Source: Halobacterium sp. R2-5
GTDB taxonomy: Archaea; Halobacteriota; Halobacteria; Halobacteriales; Halobacteriaceae
NCBI RefSeq assembly: GCF_011734195.1
Contig: NZ_JAANTH010000001.1
Location: 1,054,001-1,118,000 of the forward strand
Reading direction: 5' to 3'
DNA length: 64,000 nucleotides
The notes below the pieces were generated by a model, which searched no databases, was not told where the DNA came from, and saw nothing but the letters and a program-made list of their open reading frames with translations. The position numbers and the translations under genes were made by a program. This document shows, piece by piece, positions 8,620-18,200 of this stretch (positions are counted from its first letter, which is position 1; each line of letters opens with the position of its first letter).

Positions 8620-9561
8620 ATGGAGCTCTCAGGAAAGCGCGTCGTCGTGACGGGCGCGGCCGGGCTCGTCGGCTCGCACCTCGCCGACGCCCTCGCGGCC
8701 GACAACGACGTGCTCGCGGTGGACAACCTCTCGAAGGGGACCCGTGACCGCGTGCCCGACGGCGTCGAGTTCAGGAAAGCGGACGTACGCGACCCCGAGG
8801 ACGTCGCGGACGTAATCACGCAGGACGTCGACATCGTCTTCCACTTCGCGGCGTACACGGACACCAACTACGGCGAACCCCGCCAGCTGTTCGAGGAGAA
8901 CACGGAGATGACGTACAACGTCCTCGAACGGATGCGCGAGGTCGGCGTCGACCACCTCGCGTTCACGTCCTCCTCGACGGTCTACGGCGAGGCGCCGATG
9001 CCGACCCCGGAGGACTACGCGCCCCTCGAACCCATCTCCGTCTACGGCGCGAGCAAGCTCGCGGACGAAGGCTTGATCTCGACGTACGCGAACTCCTACG
9101 GCGTCCAGTCGTGGGTGTACCGCTTCGCGAACATCGTCGGGCCGCGCCAGCGCGGCAACGTCGTCCCGGACTTCATCGAGAAGCTGCTCGACGACCCGGA
9201 GACGCTGACCATCCTCGGTGACGGCCGCCAGGAGAAGTCCTACATGCACGTCGAGGAGTGCGTCGACGCCATGACCCACGTCATCGAGCACGCGGACGAC
9301 GACTACAACGTCTACAACCTCGGCACGCGCACCACCACGTCGGTCAACCGCATCGCCGACATCGTCGCAGACGAGCTGGGCGTCGACCCCGACTACGAGT
9401 ACACCGGCGGCGACCGCGGCTGGACCGGCGACGTCCCGAAGATGCGCCTCTCCATCGAGAAGCTCGCGGCGCTCGGCTGGGAGCCCGACCAGTCCAGCGA
9501 CGAGGCCGTCCGAACGGCCGCTCGCGGCCTCGTCGAGGAGCTGCGCGCGGAGCGACAGTAG
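8620..9561 (+). CDS. NAD-dependent epimerase/dehydratase (UDP-sugar type)
   Basis: A 313-residue extended SDR enzyme. It has the NAD-binding motif TGAAGLVGSH near the start, HFAAYTDTNYG, the catalytic YGASK, RFANIVGPRQRGNVVPDF, and the C-terminal substrate region ILGDGRQEKSYMHVEE. This matches GalE-like UDP-glucose 4-epimerases used to make sugar nucleotides for glycans or S-layer glycoproteins. The exact sugar cannot be told from sequence. The ATG at 8620 begins the Rossmann strand; upstream in-frame starts add an unrelated tail. Confidence 0.88.
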   Translation: MELSGKRVVVTGAAGLVGSHLADALAADNDVLAVDNLSKGTRDRVPDGVEFRKADVRDPEDVADVITQDVDIVFHFAAYTDTNYGEPRQLFEENTEMTYNVLERMREVGVDHLAFTSSSTVYGEAPMPTPEDYAPLEPISVYGASKLADEGLISTYANSYGVQSWVYRFANIVGPRQRGNVVPDFIEKLLDDPETLTILGDGRQEKSYMHVEECVDAMTHVIEHADDDYNVYNLGTRTTTSVNRIADIVADELGVDPDYEYTGGDRGWTGDVPKMRLSIEKLAALGWEPDQSSDEAVRTAARGLVEELRAERQ

Positions 9562-9631
9562 GCCGTTTGTCGTACTCCTGGTTACAGCTCGGGAACAAGC
9601 CCTATGTCGGAGCGGCGACCAAGCCAGTACG

Positions 9632-10270
9632 ATGGGCTACGACGTCGCTGCATTCCTCCCGATCGAGGAGGTGCCCGAGGGGACGAACCTCCTCGTCGGC
9701 GGGCCGCCGCTGACGGGGAAACGCGAGCTCGCGCTCTCGCTGGTCGACGACGGCTGCGAGCGCGACGAGGGCGGCATCGTCGTCGGCACCCACGACAGCA
9801 CGAAGACCGTCCGCAAGCGCGCGCCGAACGTCTGGGAGCAGGTGAAGAACGGCCGCGCCGGCGTCGTCGACTGCGTCACCCGCCAGCGCGGCGAGTCGGT
9901 CCGCGACCAGGAGCTCGTGAAGTACGTCTCCTCGCCCGGCGACGTCACCGACATGGGCATCCGGCTGGGCGGCATCTTCCAGCGCCTCGGACGGAACTGC
10001 GAGCAGGTCCGCTTCGACGTCTCCACCATCTCGACGATGCTGATGTACGCCGACACGCGCCGCGTCTACCGGTTCCTCCACGTCTTCTCCGGCCACGTCG
10101 AGCGGCTGGACTGGCTCGGACTCGGCGTCCTCGACACCAGCAACCGCGAGAGCTTCGACACGCTCGCGCCGCTGTACGACGGCATGATTCAGACGCGCAG
10201 CGAAGACGACGGCCGCGAGCTGCGCGTGGTCGGCCTCGGGAACTCGCCGACCGAGTGGGTGTCCTACTAG
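9632..10270 (+). CDS. RAD55-like RecA-superfamily ATPase (haloarchaeal)
   Basis: A 212-residue single RecA-fold domain. A Walker A GGPPLTGKRE is at residues 23-32 and a candidate Walker B region VRFDVSTISTML near 127-138. The layout resembles the archaeal RAD55/KaiC-like family, in which haloarchaea have many paralogues without assigned roles, several of them tied to signalling. No partner kinase or regulator is adjacent. It ends in a 4-nt CTAG overlap with the convergent next gene, so both stop codons share the palindrome. Confidence 0.78.
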   Translation: MGYDVAAFLPIEEVPEGTNLLVGGPPLTGKRELALSLVDDGCERDEGGIVVGTHDSTKTVRKRAPNVWEQVKNGRAGVVDCVTRQRGESVRDQELVKYVSSPGDVTDMGIRLGGIFQRLGRNCEQVRFDVSTISTMLMYADTRRVYRFLHVFSGHVERLDWLGLGVLDTSNRESFDTLAPLYDGMIQTRSEDDGRELRVVGLGNSPTEWVSY

Positions 10271-10695
10271 CTGAACTCCTCGGCGAACTCGTCGACGTCG
10301 TCGTCGGGGTCGCCGTGGTCCTCGATGTTCTCCTCGACGAACTCCAGGAGGCCGTCGACGAGCGTCCCGGTGTCCTCGATGGACTCCCGGTCGAACGCGA
10401 CGATGATCCCCGCCCACTCGTCGAGGGGTACCTGGATGACGACGACCTCGTGGAACCACCGGACGGTCGCGTCGAGGTGGCCGAACCGCGAGAACTCCGG
10501 CTGTTCGAGCGGGTCGTCGAAGCCCTTCAGGACGAAGTGCTTGGCCATCTCCTCGAACTCGTCGTCCGTGTACGACTTCTCGATCTCCCGGTGTCGGAAG
10601 ACGGTGTCGTAGTCGTCGCCCTCGTAGTGGACGGCAGCCAGCAGGGCGCCGGCGTCGAGCTCGCGCAGGTGACTGGCGAGCGATTCGGCGGGCAT
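10267..10695 (-). CDS. Conserved haloarchaeal protein of unknown function
   Basis: A 142-residue acidic soluble protein starting MPAESLASHLREL. It has a central hydrophobic block (VRWFHEVVVIQVPLDEWAG) and a long acidic tail. I do not recognise a characterised fold; it may belong to one of the haloarchaeal DUFs. The longer upstream frame overlaps the promoter region of the next, divergent gene and is unlikely to be translated. Its stop overlaps the RAD55-like gene's stop. Confidence 0.7.
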   Translation of the reverse strand: MPAESLASHLRELDAGALLAAVHYEGDDYDTVFRHREIEKSYTDDEFEEMAKHFVLKGFDDPLEQPEFSRFGHLDATVRWFHEVVVIQVPLDEWAGIIVAFDRESIEDTGTLVDGLLEFVEENIEDHGDPDDDVDEFAEEFS

Positions 10696-10798
10696 GGCCC
10701 ACCGTTGTCCCGCACGCGTGGTTAATCTTCCGTCGGGAGCGGCGGCGAATCGCCCGCACAGCCGAAGGTTCAAGCCGCCGTCGGACCTTCGGTCGCGC

Positions 10799-11200
10799 AT
10801 GCGAATCGAACTGCGGGTGTGCAAGCACTGCTACGAGGGAGAACACGGAAACCCGGAGAAGACCGCCGTGACGACGGACATGGTGGAGATCGCGCGCCGC
10901 GTCCGCGAGTACAAGGACCTCATCGGTCTGGACGCGCTGTACGTGACGATGGTCGAGGAGGGCGACCCCGGCGGCGCAGAGGAGCTGCCCGCCATCGTCG
11001 CGCACCTCCAGCACGACCAGGTGAACCTCGCGGACACCCAGCTCGTGATGGAGGACGACGACGGCAACATGCTCGTCTACCCGGAGCCCGAGGACATCCT
11101 CGACGTGCTCACGCGGAACATCGACCAGATCAGCCAGCAGACCCGCCAGGACGTCACCGTCGAGCTCTCCGAGGAGTCCGCGGAACTGCTGACCGCGTAG
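10799..11200 (+). CDS. Conserved protein with N-terminal CxxC
   Basis: A 133-residue acidic protein with a single N-terminal cysteine pair, CKHC at residues 8-11, followed by YEGEHGN. The remainder is helical and acidic (DQISQQTRQDVTVELSEE). One CxxC could bind metal only as a dimer or act in redox chemistry. I do not recognise the family. It starts at an ATG directly after a GC-rich leader and is divergent from the previous gene. Confidence 0.7.
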   Translation: MRIELRVCKHCYEGEHGNPEKTAVTTDMVEIARRVREYKDLIGLDALYVTMVEEGDPGGAEELPAIVAHLQHDQVNLADTQLVMEDDDGNMLVYPEPEDILDVLTRNIDQISQQTRQDVTVELSEESAELLTA

Positions 11201-11290
11201 TACCCTCACGATACTACCCGCCGGACACTGAGGGGGAGTCCCTGGAAAGCCGACTACTACAGTTCCGCTGTCGAAGGGCGCCCGCGTCGT

Positions 11291-11815
11291 TCAGTAGCCG
11301 TCTTTGTTGCGCTCCGCGTGCAGGTACCACAGGACTTCGTCGACCTGTTTCCCCTTCGATATCGCTAACGCGAGCGACACACCGCCCGACGCGTGGACGG
11401 CGAGGACCTGCTGTTGCCTCCAGTACGCGAATCCGATTATCCCCAGTGCCACTAGGAGAACGATAAACCCGGCACCGGGGCCTTGGGTCATCGCGAAGAG
11501 GCCGAGGAGGCCGAGTACAGCACCGGCGACGATGAGTGGAATCGACACGCTCGATCCGTACTCGATCGAGCTAATTTTCTCGTGTGGGACGTCCTTGAAC
11601 GTGAACCCCCCACTGACGCGCGTCTCCTGGATTACCCGTTGATTCGTTACGAACCAATGGGTGACGCCGTACCCGAGTCGTGATTTGAGCCAGTTGACGA
11701 AGCCGGTCGGTCGAAACCGCAGCGAATACGAGATCTCCTCGTCGTCGACCATGTAGTTCCGGACTCGTCGTTCCGCCTCCGACGAAGACTCCCGCCGTTG
11801 TTCTGTAACCGACAT
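11291..11815 (-). CDS. PH-domain-like membrane protein
   Basis: A 174-residue protein with an N-terminal bacterial-type PH-like module (THWFVTNQRVIQETRVSGG, then DVPHEKISSIEY at about 54-86) and two closely spaced membrane helices at about 91-108 and 115-132. A short C-terminal beta segment follows. The pattern resembles YdbT/bPH2-type short membrane proteins of unknown role. The start was set by a TGATATTA box about 27 nt upstream on the minus strand. Base composition and codon use are visibly less GC-rich than in neighbours, as in the next gene. Confidence 0.7.
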   Translation of the reverse strand: MSVTEQRRESSSEAERRVRNYMVDDEEISYSLRFRPTGFVNWLKSRLGYGVTHWFVTNQRVIQETRVSGGFTFKDVPHEKISSIEYGSSVSIPLIVAGAVLGLLGLFAMTQGPGAGFIVLLVALGIIGFAYWRQQQVLAVHASGGVSLALAISKGKQVDEVLWYLHAERNKDGY

Positions 11816-11942
11816 CCAAACGTCGAACGACGGTAATATCAGAAAAACGTTTGGTAAGGTGGCTGTACAGTCCACCGGCTTTATGTCGGCGCGCGCCCAC
11901 TCTCGTAACCAGTCCACTCACACCCGACTGGATGTTCAGACA

Positions 11943-12686
11943 ATGGTCGACAGACCCAGCATCTTGCTCCCGTTACGTGTTCTCGAGGGAGACTCGATTC
12001 CAGAAGGCGTCCCCGAACTCCTCGCGAACGCACACGTCGTCCTGCTCGGCTACCACGTCGTCCCAGACCAGACGGCGACCGAGCAGGCCCGAGACCAGTT
12101 CGGAGACCAAGCCACCCGCCGTCTCGACGACTTCACGGCGATACTCGAGCACGCGGGGGCGACAGTCGAATCCCAGCTCGTCTTCACCCACGACGGACAG
12201 ACGACGATCGATCGAGTGGTGGGCGAGCACGACTGCCTCGCGGTACTGGTCGCGAACGCGACGAGACCGGTGGAGAGTATACTCGTCGGGGTCCGCGGGG
12301 TCGCCGGAGTCGATCGGTTTGTCCGCCTGGTTTCGGGGCTGTTCGCGACGATCGACGTCAACGTGACGCTGTACCACGTCGCTGGAGCGGACGAAACCGA
12401 CGCGGACGTGCAGACGCTGCTCGACGGGATCGCGACTCGGCTTTCCGACGAGGGCATCTCTCCGGACGCGATCGACGTACAGATCTCGCGTGGCGGCACT
12501 CCCCGAGAGATGATCGTCGATGCGTCCGACACCTACGACGCGATCGTTATGGGAGAATCGGATCCATCGGTGGCGACGTTCCTGTTCGGGATGACTGCCG
12601 ACCAGGTCGCCAAGCAGTTCCTGGGCCCGGTGTTCGTGATTCAGCACGGGGAACTGGACGACACCGAGGAGACGGAGACCGAGTGA
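11943..12686 (+). CDS. Universal stress protein family protein
   Basis: A 247-residue protein with a UspA-type alpha/beta fold. The C-terminal part carries the nucleotide-binding-like end DAIVMGESDPSVATFLFG followed by QFLGPVFVIQ, typical of archaeal USPs. The N-terminal half looks like a second, diverged USP domain, so this is probably a tandem-domain form. The role is likely stress- or signal-linked, ligand unknown. I chose ATG at 11943, since upstream in-frame codons overlap the other gene's promoter region. Codon use is less GC-rich than the window average. Confidence 0.75.
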   Translation: MVDRPSILLPLRVLEGDSIPEGVPELLANAHVVLLGYHVVPDQTATEQARDQFGDQATRRLDDFTAILEHAGATVESQLVFTHDGQTTIDRVVGEHDCLAVLVANATRPVESILVGVRGVAGVDRFVRLVSGLFATIDVNVTLYHVAGADETDADVQTLLDGIATRLSDEGISPDAIDVQISRGGTPREMIVDASDTYDAIVMGESDPSVATFLFGMTADQVAKQFLGPVFVIQHGELDDTEETETE

Positions 12687-12865
12687 GCACTCCAGCGAAC
12701 CGATCGCGTAAGCGTGTGAGTCGGCCGATCACCGCGATACCTGATTCCTCTGTGCTGAACGGACGTTTCACGCCCGCCGTCGGATAACGAAACCGCGGCG
12801 GCAACGACTGCGGTGGAAACTGTGTCGATACGACCTGTTTCTCACGAGCGATTGGACGAGCGACG
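12687..12865. other. Intergenic region, nothing recognised
   Basis: There are 179 bp between the universal stress gene and the small membrane protein gene. No open frame, tRNA or strong hairpin was seen. Composition is lower in GC than the neighbourhood. Confidence 0.5.
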
Positions 12866-13048
12866 TTAGTTCAGCAGCGGCCACGCCAGCAGCGCGATGA
12901 ACGCCGTCACCGCGACCGCGCGGAGCAGGTCCGAGGTCGTTGAGACGCCGTCGTCGAGGTCGCGGCCGACCCACCAGACGGTGAAGACGCCGCCGATTGC
13001 GACCACCAGTGCGAGCAGCACGTACGCCACGTTCAGTATCCCAGCCAT
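12866..13048 (-). CDS. Small two-helix membrane protein
   Basis: A 60-residue protein with two membrane helices (about residues 5-27 and 42-58) joined by an acidic loop (GRDLDDGVSTTSD). A TTTAAG box at about 13073-13078 lies 27 nt upstream on the minus strand, so it can be expressed on its own as a leaderless mRNA. It is also the next gene after the formate dehydrogenase cytochrome, 72 nt away, and could serve that complex. No family is recognised. Confidence 0.65.
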   Translation of the reverse strand: MAGILNVAYVLLALVVAIGGVFTVWWVGRDLDDGVSTTSDLLRAVAVTAFIALLAWPLLN

Positions 13049-13120
13049 GCTGCCCGTTACCGCGACGAGCGACTTAAACCAACCGGCTGCCGTCGAAAGA
13101 ATAGCGCGACTCGGCGGCGG

Positions 13121-14128
13121 TCAGTTCTCGCTCCGGGGCTCTCCGCCGTCGGCCGCGGTCTCGCGCTCGGTCTCGGCGGCGACCTGGCGCTCGTAGCGAG
13201 CGCGCAGGATGTTGCCGTACGTCGACAGCACGACGCCGAGCAGCAGCACGAGCATTCCGATGTTGATACCGATGGTGAGCAGGACGCTCGACGGGCCGCC
13301 ACCCACCGCCAGCTCGCTGGGCACCGGGTAGCCGGAGTCGAAGATGCTCCCGAGGAGGACGCTCACGATGCCGATGACGACCGCCGCTCCAGCGAGGTTC
13401 ACCGCCCAATTCCAGGACGGCCGCAGCGAGAGCAGTTCGATGCCCGTGCCCTCGTGGTCGTCGTCGTGGTCCTCGTGGGGCATCATCGACTTCGGCACGA
13501 ACGCCTTCATCTCCACCGGGTAGAACGCGGGGTGGAACCCGTGCTCGAAGATGTGGAAGATGACGCCCATCACCATCACGACGCCGAGCAGGCCGTGGAA
13601 CGTGACGAACGCGGTGGCGGCGGCCTTCGTCTGGAAGAACTGCGCGGCGCCGACCTTGCTCCAGATGAGCAGCCCGGAGATCATCAGGAGCACGAGCTCG
13701 ACGGTGAAGATCCAGACGACGCCCTTCCCGACGTACGACAGCAGCGGGACCTCGTCGGACTCGTAGCCCGCGAACTGGCGCGCGTTCGGGTGCCGTTCGT
13801 CGGCGCGCCCGAGCACGAACTGGACGTCCTGGACGAACGCCTTCGCGTCCGTCGGCGTCGGCAGGACGGCCTTGAAGTTCTTCCGGCGGCCCGGCCCGAT
13901 GAGCATCAGCGTCACCCAGAAGACGGTGAGCACGATGAGCCCGACGCCCGCGATGCGGTGGAGCGCGAGCACGCCCGTGTTGCCGCCCATGAACTCCACC
14001 ATCCACCAGAGCTCGTCGTTGAACATCACGGAGTAGCCCGTGAAGAACAGCAGGAACACGTCCAGCGCCAGCAGCGAGTGGAAGTACGTGGTGACGCGCG
14101 TGAACTTCCCGTGGTCCATGTTCGTCAC
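13121..14128 (-). CDS. Formate dehydrogenase cytochrome b subunit (gamma-type)
   Basis: A 335-residue membrane protein with about five membrane helices. Histidines suitable for haem b lie in helix 1 (YFHSLLALDVFLL), in LALHRIAGVG and in FVTFHGLLGVVMVMGVIFHIFEH, the pattern of the FdnI/cytochrome b556 family. It should pass electrons from the extracytoplasmic FeS subunit to membrane quinone. A His/Asp-rich loop (HEDHDDDHEG) follows the core helices, and an additional membrane helix pair near the C-terminus is an extension beyond the usual bacterial subunit. Its start overlaps the preceding gene by 4 nt, so it is in the fdh operon. Confidence 0.88.
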   Translation of the reverse strand: MTNMDHGKFTRVTTYFHSLLALDVFLLFFTGYSVMFNDELWWMVEFMGGNTGVLALHRIAGVGLIVLTVFWVTLMLIGPGRRKNFKAVLPTPTDAKAFVQDVQFVLGRADERHPNARQFAGYESDEVPLLSYVGKGVVWIFTVELVLLMISGLLIWSKVGAAQFFQTKAAATAFVTFHGLLGVVMVMGVIFHIFEHGFHPAFYPVEMKAFVPKSMMPHEDHDDDHEGTGIELLSLRPSWNWAVNLAGAAVVIGIVSVLLGSIFDSGYPVPSELAVGGGPSSVLLTIGINIGMLVLLLGVVLSTYGNILRARYERQVAAETERETAADGGEPRSEN

Positions 14129-14559
14129 GCGCTCTCACCTCCGCTGTCGGCGTCGCGGCCGCCGTCCGCGGTGGCCCCTGCGGGCACCGTGGTGGTCTCG
14201 GCGGACTCGTTGGCGACCTCCGCGGGCTCGTCGTGGTCCCGCATGCGCGCGCCGAGGCGCCGGAACGCGCCCCAGTGGACGAACACCATCACGAGGATGA
14301 ACACGCCCATCAGCACGTCGACTGCGTGGATGACGGTGATGAGCGCACCGAACAGGGGGTCGGCCTGCCCGGCCGCGAAGTCCGCGCCGACGCCGCCGCC
14401 CTCGACGGTGGGGTTGACGCGGTACAGGGTCTCGAAGCTCGTGTCGAACGTCGAGCCGAAGAACCAGACGGACGCGGCTGCGACGACGATGCCGACGACG
14501 GCGCTGACCGCGACGGCAAGCGCCTCGGAGATGCCGCGTGCGTCGTCGCGACGGGGCAT
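14125..14559 (-). CDS. Small membrane protein of the formate dehydrogenase operon
   Basis: A 144-residue protein with two membrane helices (about residues 13-35 and 70-92), the second containing IHAVDVLMG and MVFVHWGAF with two histidines. A low-complexity Thr/Asp/Ala tail follows. The stop of the FeS subunit overlaps its start (TAATG) and its own end overlaps the cytochrome gene, so it is locked into the operon. It may be an extra membrane anchor or haem-binding subunit. I know no characterised counterpart in bacterial FDH-N. Confidence 0.75.
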   Translation of the reverse strand: MPRRDDARGISEALAVAVSAVVGIVVAAASVWFFGSTFDTSFETLYRVNPTVEGGGVGADFAAGQADPLFGALITVIHAVDVLMGVFILVMVFVHWGAFRRLGARMRDHDEPAEVANESAETTTVPAGATADGGRDADSGGESA

Positions 14560-15233
14560 TACTCGAACACCTCCGCGTCCTCGCCGAAGATGACCGACAT
14601 GGCCTCGTCGTTGAAGAACGGGTCGCGGTCCCGCTTGTCGAGCTCGTCGGCGATCTGGCCGGGCTGACCGACGAGGATGGCGTCGGTCGCGCACTCGTCG
14701 GCGCACGCCGGACCCTTCCCGACGTCCTGGCGCTCCTCGCACATCGTACACTTGTCCATCACGCCGCCGGAGCCGACGACCGCGTTCCCGCCGTCGTCCT
14801 CGTCGGGGAACTGCGGGGCGCCGAACGGACACGCCGACAGGCAGTACTGGCAGCCGACGCAGAGGTCGTCGGTGACCTGCACGAAGTCGTCGTCGTTCTT
14901 CTGGAGCGCGTCGGTCGGACAGACGGACACGCAGGGCGCGTTCTCGCAGTGGTAACACTGCATCGGGATGGCGGTCTCGCCGGGGAACGCGCCGTCGTCG
15001 AGGGCCTGCGAGCTGTTGGCGTTGTAGCCGTCGTCGGCCTGCTGGCCCTCGAACATCGTCGAGATGCTGATACGCTGTTCCTCCGGGCCGATGTCCCACG
15101 TGCGCTTGCACGCGACGACACAGCCGCCGCAGTCGATACAGGCCTCGACGTCGGGGAAGATGCGCGCACCATCGCCGGTGCTGATGACCCCCTGGCTCAA
15201 GACCTCACGCTGTGATTGTTGATTCGATGACAT
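14559..15233 (-). CDS. Formate dehydrogenase iron-sulfur (beta) subunit, four 4Fe-4S clusters
   Basis: A 224-residue ferredoxin-like subunit with sixteen cysteines in four sets: Cys32/35/38/42, 93/96/101/105, 125/128/131/135 and 162/165/177/181. This is the layout of FdnH/DmsB-type electron-transfer subunits that connect the molybdenum subunit to cytochrome b. There is no C-terminal membrane anchor, unlike FdnH of E. coli, so anchoring must come from the two membrane proteins downstream. It lacks its own Tat signal and probably travels with the catalytic subunit. Confidence 0.92.
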   Translation of the reverse strand: MSSNQQSQREVLSQGVISTGDGARIFPDVEACIDCGGCVVACKRTWDIGPEEQRISISTMFEGQQADDGYNANSSQALDDGAFPGETAIPMQCYHCENAPCVSVCPTDALQKNDDDFVQVTDDLCVGCQYCLSACPFGAPQFPDEDDGGNAVVGSGGVMDKCTMCEERQDVGKGPACADECATDAILVGQPGQIADELDKRDRDPFFNDEAMSVIFGEDAEVFE

Positions 15234-15236
15234 TGG

Positions 15237-18200
15237 TCACTGAACGGGTTTGTTCTCCCGGACGTCGAAGTCCTTCTGTCGGCCGATGTCGTTCTCGTCC
15301 TGGGGGAACGAGAACTCCGACAGGTCGACGTCCATGTTGAGTTCGTCGACGACGTCCTGGGTGGCTTTCCGGATGCGGGCCATCGCGGCCTTCGTCTCCT
15401 GCATCTGCGTCTCGACGTCGTAGCCCGGCGACGTGATGGAGTTCACGCTGTCGCCGATGGCGAACGGCGCCATGCCGTCCGGGTACTCGTCGAGCAGGCT
15501 CTCGCCCTGGAAGATGCCGCCCCAGTGGTACGGGAGGAACGTCTCCTCCGCGTTCGGCCGGTGGGTGACGCGCGCCTTCACGAGCACCGACCCGCGGTTG
15601 GTCGTCTCCACCACCACAAGGTCGCCGCCGTCCACGCCGAGGTCCTCGGCCATGTCCGGGTGAATCTCGGCGTACATGTGCGGCTGGAGGTCGGCCGTGA
15701 AGATGTTCGACCGTGTCTCCGAGCCGCCGCCCTGGTGCTCGACCTGGCGGCCGGTCGTCATGATGGTGTCGATGGCGCCGTCGGCCTCGCTCAGGCGGTT
15801 CATCGCGCGGCGCTGGACCTCGCTGTTGTTCTGGTCGAGGCGGTAGACGTTGCGCTGCTGGCCGTTCGACGGCCACTCCTCGACGAGGTCCGGCTCCGGG
15901 CTCTCGATCGGCTCCCGGTGGACCGGCGTGGTGTCGAGGAAGTTCCACACGACCGCTCGCGCCCGACCGCGCCCCGTCGGCGGGTCCGGCTGCGGGTTGT
16001 CGAACTGCTGCCAGAAGTCGAGGTCGAAGTCGTACTCGTCGCGCTCGTTCAGCGCTCGTGCGGCGTCGAACGGCGAGCGGTCCTCGCGGAGCGCGTACTC
16101 GAACGGCAGCGACAGCGCCGATGGGTTGTCGAGGTCCTCCGGGAACGTCGTCGCGAACCCGGGGTACTCCGGAACGCCCTCGATCTCGCCCGCGTACCAG
16201 TCCGGGGAGAACGACGCCCGGAGCATGTTCAGACCTTCCTCGCCCTCCTGGTCGTAGGTCTCCTGGAGCGGGTACTCCTTGTCCACGTCCATCGACGCCC
16301 ACTCCTCGGGCGTCGGCGCCTGCGTGCCCCACCGCGAGCGGAAGTCCTGTCCGCCCTCGCGGGGGTCGACCTCGTCGGTCCACAGGATCGGCGTGCCCGG
16401 GTGTCCGTCACCCCAGCACGGCCACGGCAGGCTCCAGTAGTCGCCGCTCACCGGGAGCTCCGAGTCGTGGCACTTCGTGTCCTCCGGGGAGAACGCGTAG
16501 TCGTACTCGCGGTGCTGCTGGAGGCGCTCGGGGCTCTGCTGGTAGCCGATGGTCCGCACGCCGAGGTTGATCTCCCGCAGCGCCTCCTCGTACGTGGACT
16601 TCCCGTTGAACATCTCGGGGCCCGAACCCCAGTCGAAGTGCTCGCCGAAGCCGAGGCGGTCGGCCAGCTCCTGCATGATCTGCATGTCCGGCTTCGCCTC
16701 GTGGCTCGGCGGCCGCACGGGCTCGCTCCACTGCACCGCGCGGTGGGAGTTCGTGACCGAGCGGTAGTGCTCGTACTGGCTGGCCGCCGGCAGCAGGATG
16801 ACACCGTCCTCGCGGTCCGGGAGCACGGACGCCAGCGACGGGAACAGGTCCACGACGACCAGCAGGTCGAGCTCCTCCATCGCCTGCCGCATCCGCGGCA
16901 TCTCCGAGATGGAGTTCGAGGAGTGCCCCCAGAAGAACGCCGCTTTCACGGGGTTCTCCTGGTAGATCGGCGATTCGAGCAGCCGGTCCTCCTGGTCGAG
17001 GGCCGCTTCGAACCAGCGGGCGACCGTCAGCCCGTTCTGGTACATCAGCGAGCGGTCCTCCTCGGAGGCGTTCGCGTCGCCGCCCTGCTGCTCGTACAGC
17101 TCCGGCGGCATCGTCTCGAACTTCTCGTAGAGGTCCTGGAAGCTGACGTCGCCCGAGGTGGTCGGCGTCTGGTTCCAGACGTCCGCCCAGTACTCCCAGG
17201 AGCCGCGGCTGGAGACGCCGTAGTACCCGGGGAGGATGTGGCTGGCGACGCCGAGGTCGGTCGCACCCTGGACGTTCGCGTGCCCGCGCATCACCTGGAG
17301 GCCGCCGCCGGAGTGGGCGGCGCTGCCCGAGGCGAGGCTGGTCAGCGCGTACGACCGGATGTTCTGCGTGCCGTTGTTGTGCTGGGTGCCGCCCATCGCC
17401 CACTCGATCTGGACGTTGGGCTTGTTCTCGATGATGAGGTCGCCGAGTTCGCGGACGCGGTCCGCGCTGATCCACGTGATCTCCTCGACGGTCTCGGGGT
17501 CGTAGTCGTCGAGGTCGCCCTCGACGTCGGGCCACCCCTGGACGCGCTCCTCGAGCATCTGGTCGTCGAGTTCGCCCTGCTCGCGGAGGTACCGGATGAG
17601 CCCCATCATCAGGGCGACGTCCGTGCCGGGACGCAGCCGGAAGAACTCGTCGGCGTGCGCCGACGTCTTCGTGTACCGGGGGTCGACGGAGACGACCGTG
17701 CCGCCGCGGGCCTGCCCCTCGAGGATGTGCTGCATCGCGATGGGGTGGGCCTCCGCGGGGTTCTGCCCGATGATGATGTTGAGGTCGAAGTTCCGGTAGT
17801 CGTTGACCGTGTTCGTCATCGCCCCGTACCCCCACGTGTTCGCGAGGCCGGAGACGGTAGTGGAGTGACAGATGCGGGCCTGGTGGTCGATGTTGTTCGT
17901 GCCCATGAAGGAGGCGAGCTTGCGGGACGCGTACGCCTCCTCGTTGCAGTGGTGGGCGCTCCCGAGGAACATCAGGCTGTCGCGGCCGTACTCCTCCCAG
18001 ATGCGCTCGAGCTCCTCCGTGATGTGGGAGTACGCCTCGTCCCACGAGATCTTCTTCCACTCGCCGTCTTCCTTCCGCATCGGGTGTTTCAGACGTCGCT
18101 CGGAGTGCTCGCTGCCGTAGATAGCTGCCCCTTTCGAGCAGAGCGACCCGTTGTTGATCGGGTTCTCGTGCCAGGACTCCTGACCGACGAAAGCGTTACC

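Noticed and set aside
10267..10270. Stop-codon overlap CTAG as a possible frameshift or error
   Set aside because: Both proteins have sensible ends; the palindromic overlap simply serves convergent TAG stops.
13454..14593. 379-codon plus-strand frame opposite the cytochrome b and small membrane subunit genes
   Set aside because: Antisense of membrane helices; no family signature and poor start context.
17868..17870. Possible selenocysteine codon in formate dehydrogenase
   Set aside because: The active-site codon is TGT (Cys), not TGA, so no recoding is required.
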